From Thalassospira tepidiphila MCCC 1A03514 (GTDB lineage Bacteria; Pseudomonadota; Alphaproteobacteria; Rhodospirillales; Thalassospiraceae): 64,000 nt of DNA. The stretch covers positions 1 to 64,000 of the forward strand of contig NZ_JPVZ01000003.1 of NCBI RefSeq assembly GCF_001662875.1, written 5' to 3'. A program made the position numbers and the translations under genes. The notes under the pieces are model-generated. The model saw nothing but the letters and a program-made list of their open reading frames with translations. It did not search any database and was not told the DNA's origin. Positions within the stretch are counted from its first letter, which is position 1; each line of letters opens with the position of its first letter. Below, in pieces: positions 26,992 to 36,479 of the stretch.

Positions 26992-28014
26992 TTACTTCAG
27001 CATGCGGTCTTCGGCAGACGGCATGAATTCGTCGGTATAGATGTCATCAACCGACGGCTTGTTCTCAAACCCGAATGCCAGGGCAACCTGATCAATGGCC
27101 TTGGCCATACGGTCGGCTTTGACAAGGCCCATGCCTTCTTCAAGGGTTGCCGGGGTGACGACGTTTTCATCAATCGCCATCTGCAGACGCTGCAGCTCAA
27201 GATCCGGGTTGATCAGCGGATCGACTTCCTTAAGGGCGTCAATTGCAGACTGCGGATCGGCAATCGCCGCCGCCCAGCCTTTGACCACACCACGCAGGAA
27301 GCCTTTAACTTCTTCCGGGTGGTTTTCCATCATGTCCGGCGATGCCAGAATGCCGTTGCCATAGAAGTCCATACCAAAGTCTTTATACATAAAGACGGTC
27401 AGGTCATCCTTGGCAACACCCTGAGCCTGCAGGTTCAGGATCGAGGTGAAATAGTGACCGGAAATCGCATCCACATCGCCACGCACCAGCATCGGCTCAC
27501 GCAGCGGCGGATCCATGCTTTCCCAGGTCACAGCGTCAAGGTCCAGACCGGTGGCCGATGCAAAGGCCGGATACAGTTTGCGGGACGCATCAAAGACCGG
27601 TGCGCCAAGGGTTTTGCCAACCAGATCTTCCGGCTTGGTAATGCCGGAGCTTTTCAGCATGAACAGCGCAAATGGCGGGCGATCATACACCATGAAGATC
27701 GACTTCATGGCGCGATCCGGGTTGGATGCGTTGAATTCCACCAGCGAGTTGATGTCGGCAAGCGAAAGGTCATAGGCGCCGCTGGCAACACGGGTGATCG
27801 CACCGACCGAACCGTTGCCCGAGTCAATCGTGACATCAAGGCCTTCTTCGTCAAAATAGCCGTTCTTCTTGGCCAGAAGATACGGTGCCGCCGGACCTTC
27901 GTATTTCCAGTCGAGCGAGAATTTGATCGCCATATCTGCCAGGGCCGCATGCGCGCCAAGGGCAACAGCCGCCCCGATAGCAGCCCCCAAAAGTCGGTTC
28001 GTAAACGTGGTCAT
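26992..28014 (-). CDS. NMT1/THI5-like ABC substrate-binding protein
   Basis: A 340-residue periplasmic binding protein. A signal peptide (MTTFTNRLLGAAIGAAVALGAHAALA) is followed by the fold's opening KFSLDWKYEGPAAPYLLAKKNGYFDEEGL and SGAYDLSLADINSLVEFNA. This N-terminus resembles ThiY/NMT1-type proteins that bind pyrimidine thiamine precursors, but no TPP riboswitch is visible upstream. AGGAGG lies 11 bases before ATG 28014. It is the first gene of the operon. The substrate is unassigned. Confidence 0.88.
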   Translation of the reverse strand: MTTFTNRLLGAAIGAAVALGAHAALADMAIKFSLDWKYEGPAAPYLLAKKNGYFDEEGLDVTIDSGNGSVGAITRVASGAYDLSLADINSLVEFNASNPDRAMKSIFMVYDRPPFALFMLKSSGITKPEDLVGKTLGAPVFDASRKLYPAFASATGLDLDAVTWESMDPPLREPMLVRGDVDAISGHYFTSILNLQAQGVAKDDLTVFMYKDFGMDFYGNGILASPDMMENHPEEVKGFLRGVVKGWAAAIADPQSAIDALKEVDPLINPDLELQRLQMAIDENVVTPATLEEGMGLVKADRMAKAIDQVALAFGFENKPSVDDIYTDEFMPSAEDRMLK

Positions 28015-28288
28015 GTCTAAAGAAGCCTCCTGAATGCGGATCGATGAAACAATCCAGCCACCTGATAAATCCAATGCGCACTTAGCAATGGTCATGCCAT
28101 GTCGCCTGTGCGTCCGCTTTGTCGCGGTTTTGTAACCTTCGCCCAGCAGAGTAAGGGTGTTTATTATTTGGTCAATGGGGCAATTTGATCAAAAATTATA
28201 CAGAAATTCTTGATAATCGCTCAATTGGCGCTCTTTATCTGGCAAATTATGTGGCAAATCACTTGCGCAATCCGCTGCTTTTGGGCAT

Positions 28289-29011
28289 ATGGCGGTCATG
28301 CTTACACAATCGATCAAACGTTTCTATAAAAAGGCCGATGCGAGCGCCGATGAAACCGGTGCCGGCTGGCGCGTGCTTCTTGATGGTCGTGCGGTGAAAA
28401 CACCGGCCAAGGCCGATTTCCTGCTGCCATCCGAAGTCCTTGCGCGTGAAATCGCGGCGGAATGGGACGCACAGGGCGAAAAAGTCCAGCCTTCCACCAT
28501 GCCGATCATGCAGCTTGCCGCGACCGCGATCGACCGGGTGCGGCCGAACCGTGATGCGGTGATTGCTGAACTGACCGGTTATGGCCGATCGGATTTGCTG
28601 TGCTATCGCGCATCGTTCCCCGAAGACCTGATCGAACGTCAGGCCAAGACATGGCAACCGCTGCTCGATTGGTCAAAGAACGATCTGGGGGTGGTGCTGA
28701 CGGTCACCGAAGGTGTGATGCCGATCACCCAGGATGACCACGCATTGCTACGTTTGCAGGATCATGTTGAAGGTTTTGACGACTATTACCTTACAGCCCT
28801 GCACAGTCTGACGACGATATCCGGCTCCGTGATCATTGGCCTTGCGGTGATGAACCGCAAGCTCGACACCACAACCGCGTTTGAGGCCTCGATCCTTGAC
28901 GAAGGCTATGCGATGGAAAAGTGGGGTGACGACGCCGAGGCTATTGCCCGTCTCGACCGTCACCGGGCAGAGTTTTTGGCCGCCGGACGTTATCTGGAGT
29001 TGCTGGGCTAA
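28289..29011 (+). CDS. ATP12 family F1-ATPase assembly chaperone
   Basis: A 240-residue ATP12-like chaperone that in mitochondria binds the F1 alpha subunit before assembly; the family is characteristic of Alphaproteobacteria. Motifs: RFYKKADASADE, LLDGRAVKTPAKADFLLPS, EWDAQGEKVQPSTMPIMQLAATAIDR and GRSDLLCYRA. ATG 28298 is an alternative start three codons in. A strong terminator follows. Confidence 0.93.
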   Translation: MAVMLTQSIKRFYKKADASADETGAGWRVLLDGRAVKTPAKADFLLPSEVLAREIAAEWDAQGEKVQPSTMPIMQLAATAIDRVRPNRDAVIAELTGYGRSDLLCYRASFPEDLIERQAKTWQPLLDWSKNDLGVVLTVTEGVMPITQDDHALLRLQDHVEGFDDYYLTALHSLTTISGSVIIGLAVMNRKLDTTTAFEASILDEGYAMEKWGDDAEAIARLDRHRAEFLAAGRYLELLG

Positions 29012-29046
29012 ACCGCAACTGGCCGCGCAAACGCCATGACCCATAC

Positions 29047-29074
29047 AAAGGAGCAGGTAACTGCTCCTTTTTTT
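29047..29074 (+). terminator. Terminator after the ATP12 gene
   Basis: A perfect 10-bp stem AAAGGAGCAG/CTGCTCCTTT with a GTAA tetraloop is followed by TTTT, 35 bases after the stop codon. Confidence 0.92.
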
Positions 29075-29224
29075 ATGCCTGTTTCCTGTGCATGCCAGAG
29101 CCTTGTTTATCGGTGTTCTACTTTTGAAGGGATTGCCGATCCGGGGCTTCAGTTCAATAAGTTAGCTCGTTCGGGAAAACGATTTCGCGTCTTCGCTGCA
29201 GAATCTGCTTTGCATCAATTTTCA

Positions 29225-29257
29225 ATAGGTATAAAACGATACCTATACATTAGTATC
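29225..29257. promoter_or_regulatory. Overlapping inverted repeats upstream of GGDEF gene
   Basis: ATAGGTAT-AAAACG-ATACCTAT (29225-29246) is a perfect 8-bp inverted repeat. Its right arm also belongs to a second one, GATAC (29238-29242) with GTATC (29253-29257). The AT-rich stretch contains TATAAA-like -10 sequence and lies 44-76 bases before the GGDEF gene start, so it probably is a promoter with an operator of three half-sites. Confidence 0.5.
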
Positions 29258-29300
29258 GGTTACTTTGGTTTCCTGAAGGAGACGCCAGTACGGCGACGGG

Positions 29301-31490
29301 ATGAATTTGTCGGTAAACTTGACCAAACAGACAGGAACTGACGCTTGCGCTGCTGGTGCGGTGCCGGTTCTCTATGAGTTTTTCCGCAAGACCCCGTCAC
29401 GGAACTATTTCGGCGCAGGCGTTTTTGAATTGCTTGGCTACGATCCGAAAGACAGCGACTTTGATCGCACACAGGGTTGGGTGTCCTTGCTTCATCCCGA
29501 TGATGCTTTGATCTACGCGCAGCACCGCAATCAACAGACCTCAAATGATGCCAACCGGCGGCTTACCTTCCGCTTGCGCCATAAGGATGGCAATTGGATC
29601 ACGGTCGAAGATTGCGCGACGATCCACGAGTTGGCCAATGGCGAAGTTGTGACGTCGGGATGCTTGACCCGTCTTTACGCGGCGCAAACCTTGTCGTCAT
29701 CGGATGGCACCAGTCACACGCTGCAAAAGGGCGGTAATCTGCACAAGCGCCTTCTTAACTCCCTCGCCGAGGGGGTGGTTGTCTATGACGCCGCCGGTAT
29801 GGTGGTTGAATTCAATAATACTGCGCTTGAGATTCTTGGTCTCACGGGCGACGAACTTTGCCGAAAGACCGTGCCCGAAACGCCGTGCACCTTTGTGCGC
29901 GAAGATGGTGTACCGCTGACCCGCGATGAGCTTCCCGGCAAAAGGGTGCTTGCAACCGGTGAACGCGAATATGGTGTTGTGCTGGGGGTCAATCGCCCCA
30001 ATGGCGAATTTGCCTGGATCCGGGTTAATGCAGAACCCCTGCATAATGAACAGACCGGCACCTTTGACGGCGTCATCGTTTCATTTGCCGATATTAACGA
30101 TGTCAAACAGGCCGAGGTCGCTTTCCGCGAACGTGAACTGCTGTACCGTCAGATGTTTAGCAACACAACCGCGATCAACATTCTGGTCGATCCGGCAGAT
30201 GGCCGGATTGTTGATGCCAGCCGCGCAGCAGAAGAGCTTTATGGTTTTGCCGATGGCGGTCTTGTTGGTCGGACGATCCCGGACCTTGATGTCGATGGCG
30301 CACCGTCCTTGCACAGGCATGTCAGTGCGGTTCTCGAACATGGCGCGTTGTCATTTGTTGTTCAGCATCGCCTGGGGAATGGCGAAATCCGCAAGATGCA
30401 GGTGCATGCCGGCCTGATAGAGCTGCATGAACGCAAATACATTCACACCACCAATGTCGATATTACCGAGCGCGAACATTACGAACGCATGCTCAAGGAT
30501 GCCAACCGCAAACTGGCCGAGGAACGCCAGCGTCTTGATGAAATCATCTGGGGTACCAGCGCTGGCACATGGGAATGGAACGTTCAGACCGGCGAAACCC
30601 GGTTTAACGAGCGCTGGGCCGAAATCATCGGCTACACGCTCGACGAACTTGGTCCCATAAGCATTGATACATGGCTGGCATATTGCCATCCCGAAGACCT
30701 CGAAAAGTCCGAGGCCGCCTTGCAACGCACCTTCCGCGGCGAAACCGATCACTATCAGTGCGAATGCCGGATGCGCCACAAGGATGGCAGTTGGGTATGG
30801 GTTCTTGATCGCGGCAAGGTCGTCGAATGGGATGCGGATGACAATCCGCTGCGCATGTCGGGCACCCATGCCGATATCACGCCGACCAAGGCGGTCGAAG
30901 CCGAAATTCGCAGGCTTGCCCAGACCGATCAGCTGACCGGTCTGTCCAATCGTTATCAGTTCAATTCAATGCTGTCGCAGATCATTCAGATCAACCGGCG
31001 CTTTGAAAAAAGCATCGTTTTGCTGCTGCTTGATCTTGATCGCTTCAAACAAGTGAATGACACGTTTGGCCATCCGGTCGGGGACAAGCTTCTGGTTGAA
31101 GTTGCCGAAATCATCAAACGCAATTGCCGCGAAGCCGACGTCGTCGCCCGTCTTGGCGGCGATGAATTCGCCGTGGTCCTGCCATTGATGGATGATGTCC
31201 GCGATGCTGCCATTCCGGCCCAACGGATTATCGAGGAAGTGTCACGTCCCCTGATCATTGATGGCAACGAAGTCCATGTTGGCATCAGTATCGGCATCTC
31301 GACCTGTGCCGATCATAACGGAACGCCGGACTCAATCTATCGCGATGCCGACAAGGCGCTTTATCGCGCCAAGAATTGCGGGCGTAACCGTTTTTGCTTC
31401 TATGTCGAAGGCGGCTGCAACGAATGCGGCGCGCTTGATCGGGAACTGTGCGGCCGATACGCCCTGAACCCGCAAAATCAGGACTGCTAG
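29301..31490 (+). CDS. Multi-PAS diguanylate cyclase with Cys-rich tail
   Basis: A 729-residue soluble protein. Four PAS/PAC-like units (about 20-125, 150-270, 275-390, 400-530) precede a GGDEF domain. The active-site motif GGDEF is intact at 619-623 and an inhibitory RxxD site (READ, 610-613) lies five residues before it, so it should make cyclic di-GMP and be product-inhibited. No EAL domain and no membrane segment. The last 31 residues carry Cys699, 706, 709, 717 and 729 and may bind metal or sense redox state. Confidence 0.92.
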   Translation: MNLSVNLTKQTGTDACAAGAVPVLYEFFRKTPSRNYFGAGVFELLGYDPKDSDFDRTQGWVSLLHPDDALIYAQHRNQQTSNDANRRLTFRLRHKDGNWITVEDCATIHELANGEVVTSGCLTRLYAAQTLSSSDGTSHTLQKGGNLHKRLLNSLAEGVVVYDAAGMVVEFNNTALEILGLTGDELCRKTVPETPCTFVREDGVPLTRDELPGKRVLATGEREYGVVLGVNRPNGEFAWIRVNAEPLHNEQTGTFDGVIVSFADINDVKQAEVAFRERELLYRQMFSNTTAINILVDPADGRIVDASRAAEELYGFADGGLVGRTIPDLDVDGAPSLHRHVSAVLEHGALSFVVQHRLGNGEIRKMQVHAGLIELHERKYIHTTNVDITEREHYERMLKDANRKLAEERQRLDEIIWGTSAGTWEWNVQTGETRFNERWAEIIGYTLDELGPISIDTWLAYCHPEDLEKSEAALQRTFRGETDHYQCECRMRHKDGSWVWVLDRGKVVEWDADDNPLRMSGTHADITPTKAVEAEIRRLAQTDQLTGLSNRYQFNSMLSQIIQINRRFEKSIVLLLLDLDRFKQVNDTFGHPVGDKLLVEVAEIIKRNCREADVVARLGGDEFAVVLPLMDDVRDAAIPAQRIIEEVSRPLIIDGNEVHVGISIGISTCADHNGTPDSIYRDADKALYRAKNCGRNRFCFYVEGGCNECGALDRELCGRYALNPQNQDC

Positions 31491-31515
31491 GTAAGATTGG
31501 CGGGCGTTCGCAGGG

Positions 31516-32481
31516 TTACTGCATCCACTTCGCGATCATCTTGTGCTGCACGGCTGCCTGTGCGGCCACCCGGTAATAGGACAGCAATTCACGCATCGGC
31601 GATGACATCCGATCAAACCCTGAAATGAAGGCGACGATAATACCGACCGATGTCTGGCCCTGAATCACAAGGTAACCGCCAACAAACAGCACGCAAATCG
31701 GTGCCAGCGCATTCAAAAGATTGATCAGCGACTTCATGCCGAACTTCAGAATGAAAAGCTGCATGCGGTTGTCAAACAATGCCGTGATGCCCTTGTTGAT
31801 CGGGCGAAGCTGTTCGTCATCATCCTTGTCGGTCGACATTTCCGAAAGCTCGTCACTGACATCGCGCATCTTCTCAACCCGTGCTTCAATAAGCGCATTG
31901 ATGCGTTTCTGAATGACCGGGACAAGGGCGACCTGCGGGATCAGGGCGATCACCCCGATCAGGCCAATCATCGGCTCGACACTGATCATATAGCCAAGGC
32001 CAAAGATCAGCATGCCGCTATTGACCACCGGCTGTGACAGGCCATCGCCGACAAACCCGCCAAGCTTTTCGATCTCGGACCCGATAATCGAAACCGCGCG
32101 CCCGTTGCTTTCATCCTGGCTGCCGGCCTCGTTATGGGCGTGCAGGCGCGTTAAGTGCTTGCGGTTATACTGGATCGCACTTTCACTCAGCCACCCTTCG
32201 TAAATCCGAAGCACAAACTTGATCCCGCCATGGACGATAATCAGCCCCAGATAAAGGGCCGCCAGCGTGATCAAAAGATCAAAGTCCTGTGGTGTGATGG
32301 CGTTATCGACAATCCGGCGTTGCAGCTCAATCGGTGCAATGCCAAGGGCGGCGACCAGCACCGCAAGGCTGCACACCACAACCTGATGCCAGCCACTCAT
32401 GCGCCAGACATACCCCCACAGGGAGCTAGCAGGGCGGTCGTCGCCGGTTTTTTCCGGATTGCGCGGGCTGAATTTAAACAT
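31516..32481 (-). CDS. ABC exporter transmembrane domain without ATPase domain
   Basis: A 321-residue protein that looks like only the membrane half of an ABC exporter (ABC_membrane fold): five or six hydrophobic segments, FVLRIYEGWLSESAIQYNRK coupling-helix region, and SGFDRMSSPMRELLSYYR where the linker to a nucleotide-binding domain would start. It ends at Gln321 with a proper stop, and no Walker motif is encoded nearby. It may pair with an ATPase elsewhere or be a relic or a non-transport membrane protein. Confidence 0.8.
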   Translation of the reverse strand: MFKFSPRNPEKTGDDRPASSLWGYVWRMSGWHQVVVCSLAVLVAALGIAPIELQRRIVDNAITPQDFDLLITLAALYLGLIIVHGGIKFVLRIYEGWLSESAIQYNRKHLTRLHAHNEAGSQDESNGRAVSIIGSEIEKLGGFVGDGLSQPVVNSGMLIFGLGYMISVEPMIGLIGVIALIPQVALVPVIQKRINALIEARVEKMRDVSDELSEMSTDKDDDEQLRPINKGITALFDNRMQLFILKFGMKSLINLLNALAPICVLFVGGYLVIQGQTSVGIIVAFISGFDRMSSPMRELLSYYRVAAQAAVQHKMIAKWMQ

Positions 32482-32844
32482 GGGCTCAATCGATTGTGGT
32501 GACGAGGGCGATAAAGGTATGCTTGGTGTACGTGTTCTGGGTGCCCCGGATCAGGGACGATTGCACTGTGCACCATAATGCCAACGCCTTGCGCATCAAA
32601 ATGATCCAGCGGCGGGGATGGGCGGATAAGTCGGGCGGACATGCTGCTCTAGACTTTAGTCCAGCCTGCGCGGATATATCGAAATGACGTTAGGGAAATC
32701 AGGTGTTTAGGGGCTATTCTGGAGCTCTGTCAGAACAGCAAAAATAATTGGCATTCCAGTACCGAATAATGCTATTTCATTCTCCAGACGCGCATACCGG
32801 GCCGAAAAGTGCCAGAAGGCCGACCACAGCAAGGAAAACGCAAC
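32482..32844. other. Intergenic region between divergent genes
   Basis: These 363 bases separate the ABC membrane protein (-) from pccB (+). I see no RNA gene or credible ORF. The pccB-proximal 100 bases are AT-richer and contain the candidate promoter listed separately. Confidence 0.5.
32748..32775 (+). promoter_or_regulatory. Candidate sigma-70-type promoter for pccB-pccA
   Basis: TTGGCA (32748-32753), 16 bases, TGCTAT (32770-32775), 69 bases before the pccB start. The match is to consensus only and the spacing is one base short of ideal. Confidence 0.35.
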
Positions 32845-34377
32845 ATGCAGGATATTGTCGCCAAACTCGAAGCGAAGCGCGCCGAAGCTGCCATGGGCGG
32901 CGGCCAGCGCCGCATTGATAATCAGCATGCCAAGGGCAAGCTCACCGCGCGTGAACGCCTTGATGTGCTGCTTGACGAAGGCTCCTTCGAAGAATGGGAC
33001 ATGTTTGTCGAACATGATTGCGTCGATTTCGGCATGACCGAAAACCGCATTCCTGGCGACGGTGTCGTCACCGGGCATGGCACGATAAATGGCCGTCTGG
33101 TCTTTGTATTCTCTCAGGATTTCACCGTTTTCGGTGGCGCCCTTTCGGGCGCACATGCGCGCAAGATCGCCAAGATCATGGATCAGGCGATGAAGGTCGG
33201 CGCGCCGGTGATCGGGCTTAATGATTCGGGCGGGGCGCGGATTCAGGAAGGTGTCGAAAGTCTTGCCGGCTATGCCGATGTCTTCCAGCGCAATGTCGAG
33301 GCATCTGGCGTTATCCCGCAAATTTCCCTGATCATGGGGCCATGTGCCGGCGGTGCTGTTTACAGCCCGGCCATGACCGACTTCATCTTCATGGTCAAGG
33401 ACAGCTCCTATATGTTCGTGACGGGGCCCGATGTGGTCAAAACCGTCACCCACGAGGAAGTCACCCACGAACAGCTGGGCGGGGCATCGACCCACACCAG
33501 TGTTTCGGGTGTTGCTGATCTCGCCTTTGACAATGATGTGGATCTGTTGCTTCAGACCCGTCGTTTCATGGACTTCCTGCCACTGTGCAACAAGGAAGAC
33601 CCGCCAGCACGCCTGTGCGAAGATCCGATCAATCGTGATGACTTCTCGCTCGATACCCTGGTGCCAGAAAACCCCAACATGCCCTATGACATGAAGGAAC
33701 TGATCACCAAGATCGTCGACGAGGGTGACTTCTTTGAAATTCAGGCCGACTACGCCAAAAACATCATTATCGGCATGGCGCGCATGGATGGCCGCACGGT
33801 CGGTGTCGTCGCCAACCAGCCGATGGTCCTTGCCGGCTGCCTTGATATCGACAGCTCCAAAAAGGCCGCGCGCTTCGTGCGCTTCTGCGATGCCTACAAC
33901 ATTCCGATTGTCACCTTTGTCGATGTGCCGGGCTTCATGCCGGGCACCGCACAGGAATATGGCGGCATCATCAAACACGGTGCGAAACTGCTGTATGCCT
34001 ATGCCGAGGCCACCGTGCCCAAGGTCACCGTCATTACCCGCAAGGCCTATGGCGGCGCCTATGACGTGATGTCATCGAAACATCTGCGCGGGGATGTCAA
34101 CTATGCCTGGCCGACCGCCGAAATTGCGGTGATGGGGCCAAAAGGCGCGGTGGAAATCATCTTCCGCGCGGATATGGATAATCCGGCAAAGATCGAAGCC
34201 CGCACCGAGGAATACCGCGAAAAATTCGCCAACCCGTTTGTCGCGGGCCGCAAGGGGTTCATTGATGATGTCATCATGCCGCATGGCACACGCCGCCGCG
34301 TCTGCAAGGCGCTTGGCATGCTGCGCAACAAGGACATCAAGAACCCTGAAAAGAAACACGGCAACATTCCGCTGTAA
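32845..34377 (+). CDS. pccB: Propionyl-CoA carboxylase beta subunit
   Basis: A 510-residue carboxyltransferase subunit that moves CO2 from biotin to propionyl-CoA to give (S)-methylmalonyl-CoA. Both crotonase-like halves are present: [20 protein letters not shown] and [19 protein letters not shown] in the N-half, [29 protein letters not shown] in the C-half. AAGGAAAA precedes ATG 32845. The gene is 21 bases before pccA. Acetyl-CoA or a related acyl-CoA as substrate cannot be excluded. Confidence 0.94.
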   Translation: MQDIVAKLEAKRAEAAMGGGQRRIDNQHAKGKLTARERLDVLLDEGSFEEWDMFVEHDCVDFGMTENRIPGDGVVTGHGTINGRLVFVFSQDFTVFGGALSGAHARKIAKIMDQAMKVGAPVIGLNDSGGARIQEGVESLAGYADVFQRNVEASGVIPQISLIMGPCAGGAVYSPAMTDFIFMVKDSSYMFVTGPDVVKTVTHEEVTHEQLGGASTHTSVSGVADLAFDNDVDLLLQTRRFMDFLPLCNKEDPPARLCEDPINRDDFSLDTLVPENPNMPYDMKELITKIVDEGDFFEIQADYAKNIIIGMARMDGRTVGVVANQPMVLAGCLDIDSSKKAARFVRFCDAYNIPIVTFVDVPGFMPGTAQEYGGIIKHGAKLLYAYAEATVPKVTVITRKAYGGAYDVMSSKHLRGDVNYAWPTAEIAVMGPKGAVEIIFRADMDNPAKIEARTEEYREKFANPFVAGRKGFIDDVIMPHGTRRRVCKALGMLRNKDIKNPEKKHGNIPL

Positions 34378-34398
34378 GACAAATTGGGAGACAGAAAA

Positions 34399-36399
34399 AT
34401 GTTCAGCAAGATCCTGATTGCCAACCGCGGTGAAATCGCCTGCCGTGTGATCAAATCAGCCCGCAAAATGGGCATCAAAACCGTTGCGGTCTATTCCGAT
34501 GCCGACAAGGCCGCCCTTCATGTCCAGATGGCCGACGAGGCCGTTCGTATTGGTCCGGCACCATCCAACCAGTCCTATCTGATTATCGAAAACATCATCG
34601 AGGCCTGCAAATCCACCGGGGCCGAGGCTGTCCATCCTGGCTACGGCTTCCTGTCGGAAAACCAGGCCTTCGCCAAGGCACTTGATGCCGTCGGTATTGC
34701 CTTCATCGGCCCGCCGAATGGTGCGATTGCCGCCATGGGTGACAAGATCACGTCCAAGAAAATCGCCGCCGACGCCGGTGTTTCGACCGTTCCGGGCTAT
34801 ATGGGCGTGATCAAGGACACCGCCGAGGCGATCAAGATCGCCAACGAGATCGGCTATCCGGTGATGCTCAAGGCATCCGCTGGCGGCGGCGGCAAGGGCA
34901 TGCGGATTGCGCGTAATGACGCCGAATGCCGCGAAGGCTTCGAACGTGCCACGTCCGAGGCCGCAAGTTCCTTTGGCGATGACCGTGTCTTTGTCGAAAA
35001 ATTCGTCGAAGAACCGCGCCATATCGAAATTCAGGTGCTGGCCGATAAACACGGCAACGCGATCTATCTTGGCGAACGCGAATGCTCCATTCAGCGTCGC
35101 CATCAAAAGGTCGTTGAAGAAGCCCCGTCACCGTTCATCGATCCCGCCACCCGCAAGGCAATGGGCGAACAGGCCGTGGCACTGGCGCGTGCGGTGGATT
35201 ACTGCTCGGCAGGCACCGTGGAATTCATCGTCGATAAGGACAAGAACTTCTACTTCCTTGAAATGAACACCCGCCTTCAGGTCGAACACCCGGTGACCGA
35301 ACTTGTCACCGGTCAGGACCTTGTCGAATGGATGATCAAGATCGCCGATGGCGAGAAGCTGACGCTCAAGCAGGATGACGTCAAACTGACCGGCTGGGCG
35401 ATGGAAACCCGCGTCTATGCCGAGGACCCCTTCCGTGAATTCCTGCCTTCGACCGGGCGTCTGGTGCGCTATCAGCCGCCAGAAGAGTCTGACACCGTAC
35501 GTGTCGATACCGGCGTTTATGAAGGCGGCGAGATTTCGATGTTCTATGACCCGATGGTCGCAAAACTGATCACCTATGGTGAAAACCGCGATCAGGCGAT
35601 TGGTGAAATGCGCCGTGCGCTTGATGCCTATTACATCCGCGGCATTTCGCATAACATCCCGTTCTTGGCCGCTGTCATGGCCAACAAACGCTTCCAGGAT
35701 GGCAACATCACCACCAACTTCATCGCCGAAGAATACCCTGATGGTTTCTCGGCCGATGATCTGCCCAACGACGATCCGGCAACCCTGATCGTGGTCGCGG
35801 CCTACATCAATCAACGCCACGCTGAACGCAATGCCGGCATCACCGGTCAGGTCAGTGACCATCCGCTTGAAATCGCCGAAAGCTGGGTCGCCGTCTGCGG
35901 GGATGAACACACCCCGTTCGATATCGAGTTCGATGGTGTTAACGGCGATTACATCGTCGCCATCGGGGATCGCAGCTATGGCGTGGTCTCGGATTGGAAA
36001 ATCGGCGATCCGCTGTTTGTCGGTGAAATCGACGGTGCGCCGGTCTGCGTGCAGATCGACGTCGAAGGGGTGGGCTACAAACTCGCCGCCAACGGCATTC
36101 AGCGCAGCTTCAAGGTCATGCTGCCACGCGTCGCGGAATTGCAAAAACTGATGCCGTTCAAGGCCCCGCCAGACATGTCGAACTTCCTGCTCTCGCCAAT
36201 GCCGGGCTTGCTGGTCAAGGTCTCGGTCGAAGAAGGCCAGACCGTCCAGCCGGGCGAGGAGCTCTGCATCCTTGAAGCCATGAAAATGGAAAACGTCCTT
36301 AAATGCGAAAGCAAGGGTGTCGTCAAAAAGATCCATGCCGAGCAGGGGGCAAACCTCTCGGTCGATGCCATCATCATCGAGTTCGAAAAAGACGAATAG
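34399..36399 (+). CDS. pccA: Propionyl-CoA carboxylase alpha subunit (biotin carboxylase and BCCP)
   Basis: A 666-residue fusion of biotin carboxylase (FSKILIANRGEIACRVI, ATP-grasp loop KASAGGGGKGMRIA, RECSIQRRHQKVVEEAP, MNTRLQVEHPVTE), the BT linker domain, and a C-terminal biotinyl domain with EAMKMEN, where Lys629 is biotinylated. It charges biotin with bicarbonate for PccB. GGGAG lies before ATG 34399; an ATG-less extension upstream is not conserved. Confidence 0.95.
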   Translation: MFSKILIANRGEIACRVIKSARKMGIKTVAVYSDADKAALHVQMADEAVRIGPAPSNQSYLIIENIIEACKSTGAEAVHPGYGFLSENQAFAKALDAVGIAFIGPPNGAIAAMGDKITSKKIAADAGVSTVPGYMGVIKDTAEAIKIANEIGYPVMLKASAGGGGKGMRIARNDAECREGFERATSEAASSFGDDRVFVEKFVEEPRHIEIQVLADKHGNAIYLGERECSIQRRHQKVVEEAPSPFIDPATRKAMGEQAVALARAVDYCSAGTVEFIVDKDKNFYFLEMNTRLQVEHPVTELVTGQDLVEWMIKIADGEKLTLKQDDVKLTGWAMETRVYAEDPFREFLPSTGRLVRYQPPEESDTVRVDTGVYEGGEISMFYDPMVAKLITYGENRDQAIGEMRRALDAYYIRGISHNIPFLAAVMANKRFQDGNITTNFIAEEYPDGFSADDLPNDDPATLIVVAAYINQRHAERNAGITGQVSDHPLEIAESWVAVCGDEHTPFDIEFDGVNGDYIVAIGDRSYGVVSDWKIGDPLFVGEIDGAPVCVQIDVEGVGYKLAANGIQRSFKVMLPRVAELQKLMPFKAPPDMSNFLLSPMPGLLVKVSVEEGQTVQPGEELCILEAMKMENVLKCESKGVVKKIHAEQGANLSVDAIIIEFEKDE

Positions 36400-36429
36400 C
36401 TGGCTCCTCTTATATTCGAGACATCTTCG

Positions 36430-36462
36430 CCGCGACATGTGTTAAATGTGTCGCGGTGTTTC
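36430..36462 (+). terminator. Hairpin after pccA
   Basis: CCGCGACA (36430-36437) pairs with TGTCGCGG (36449-36456) around an 11-base loop and is followed by TGTTTCTATTT. It lies between pccA and the start of the following lower-GC gene. Confidence 0.6.
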
Positions 36463-36479
36463 TATTTAGGAGGGAAATT

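Noticed and set aside
28015-28288. A TPP riboswitch before the NMT1/THI5-like gene
   Set aside because: Neither CUGAGA nor the downstream conserved core can be found on the - strand leader.
32707-33978. A 423-codon antisense frame over pccB, and similar long frames over pccA (35128-36438) and rpsC-rplP (3530-4549)
   Set aside because: All lie wholly opposite well-identified genes, lack ribosome sites and encode no recognisable family.
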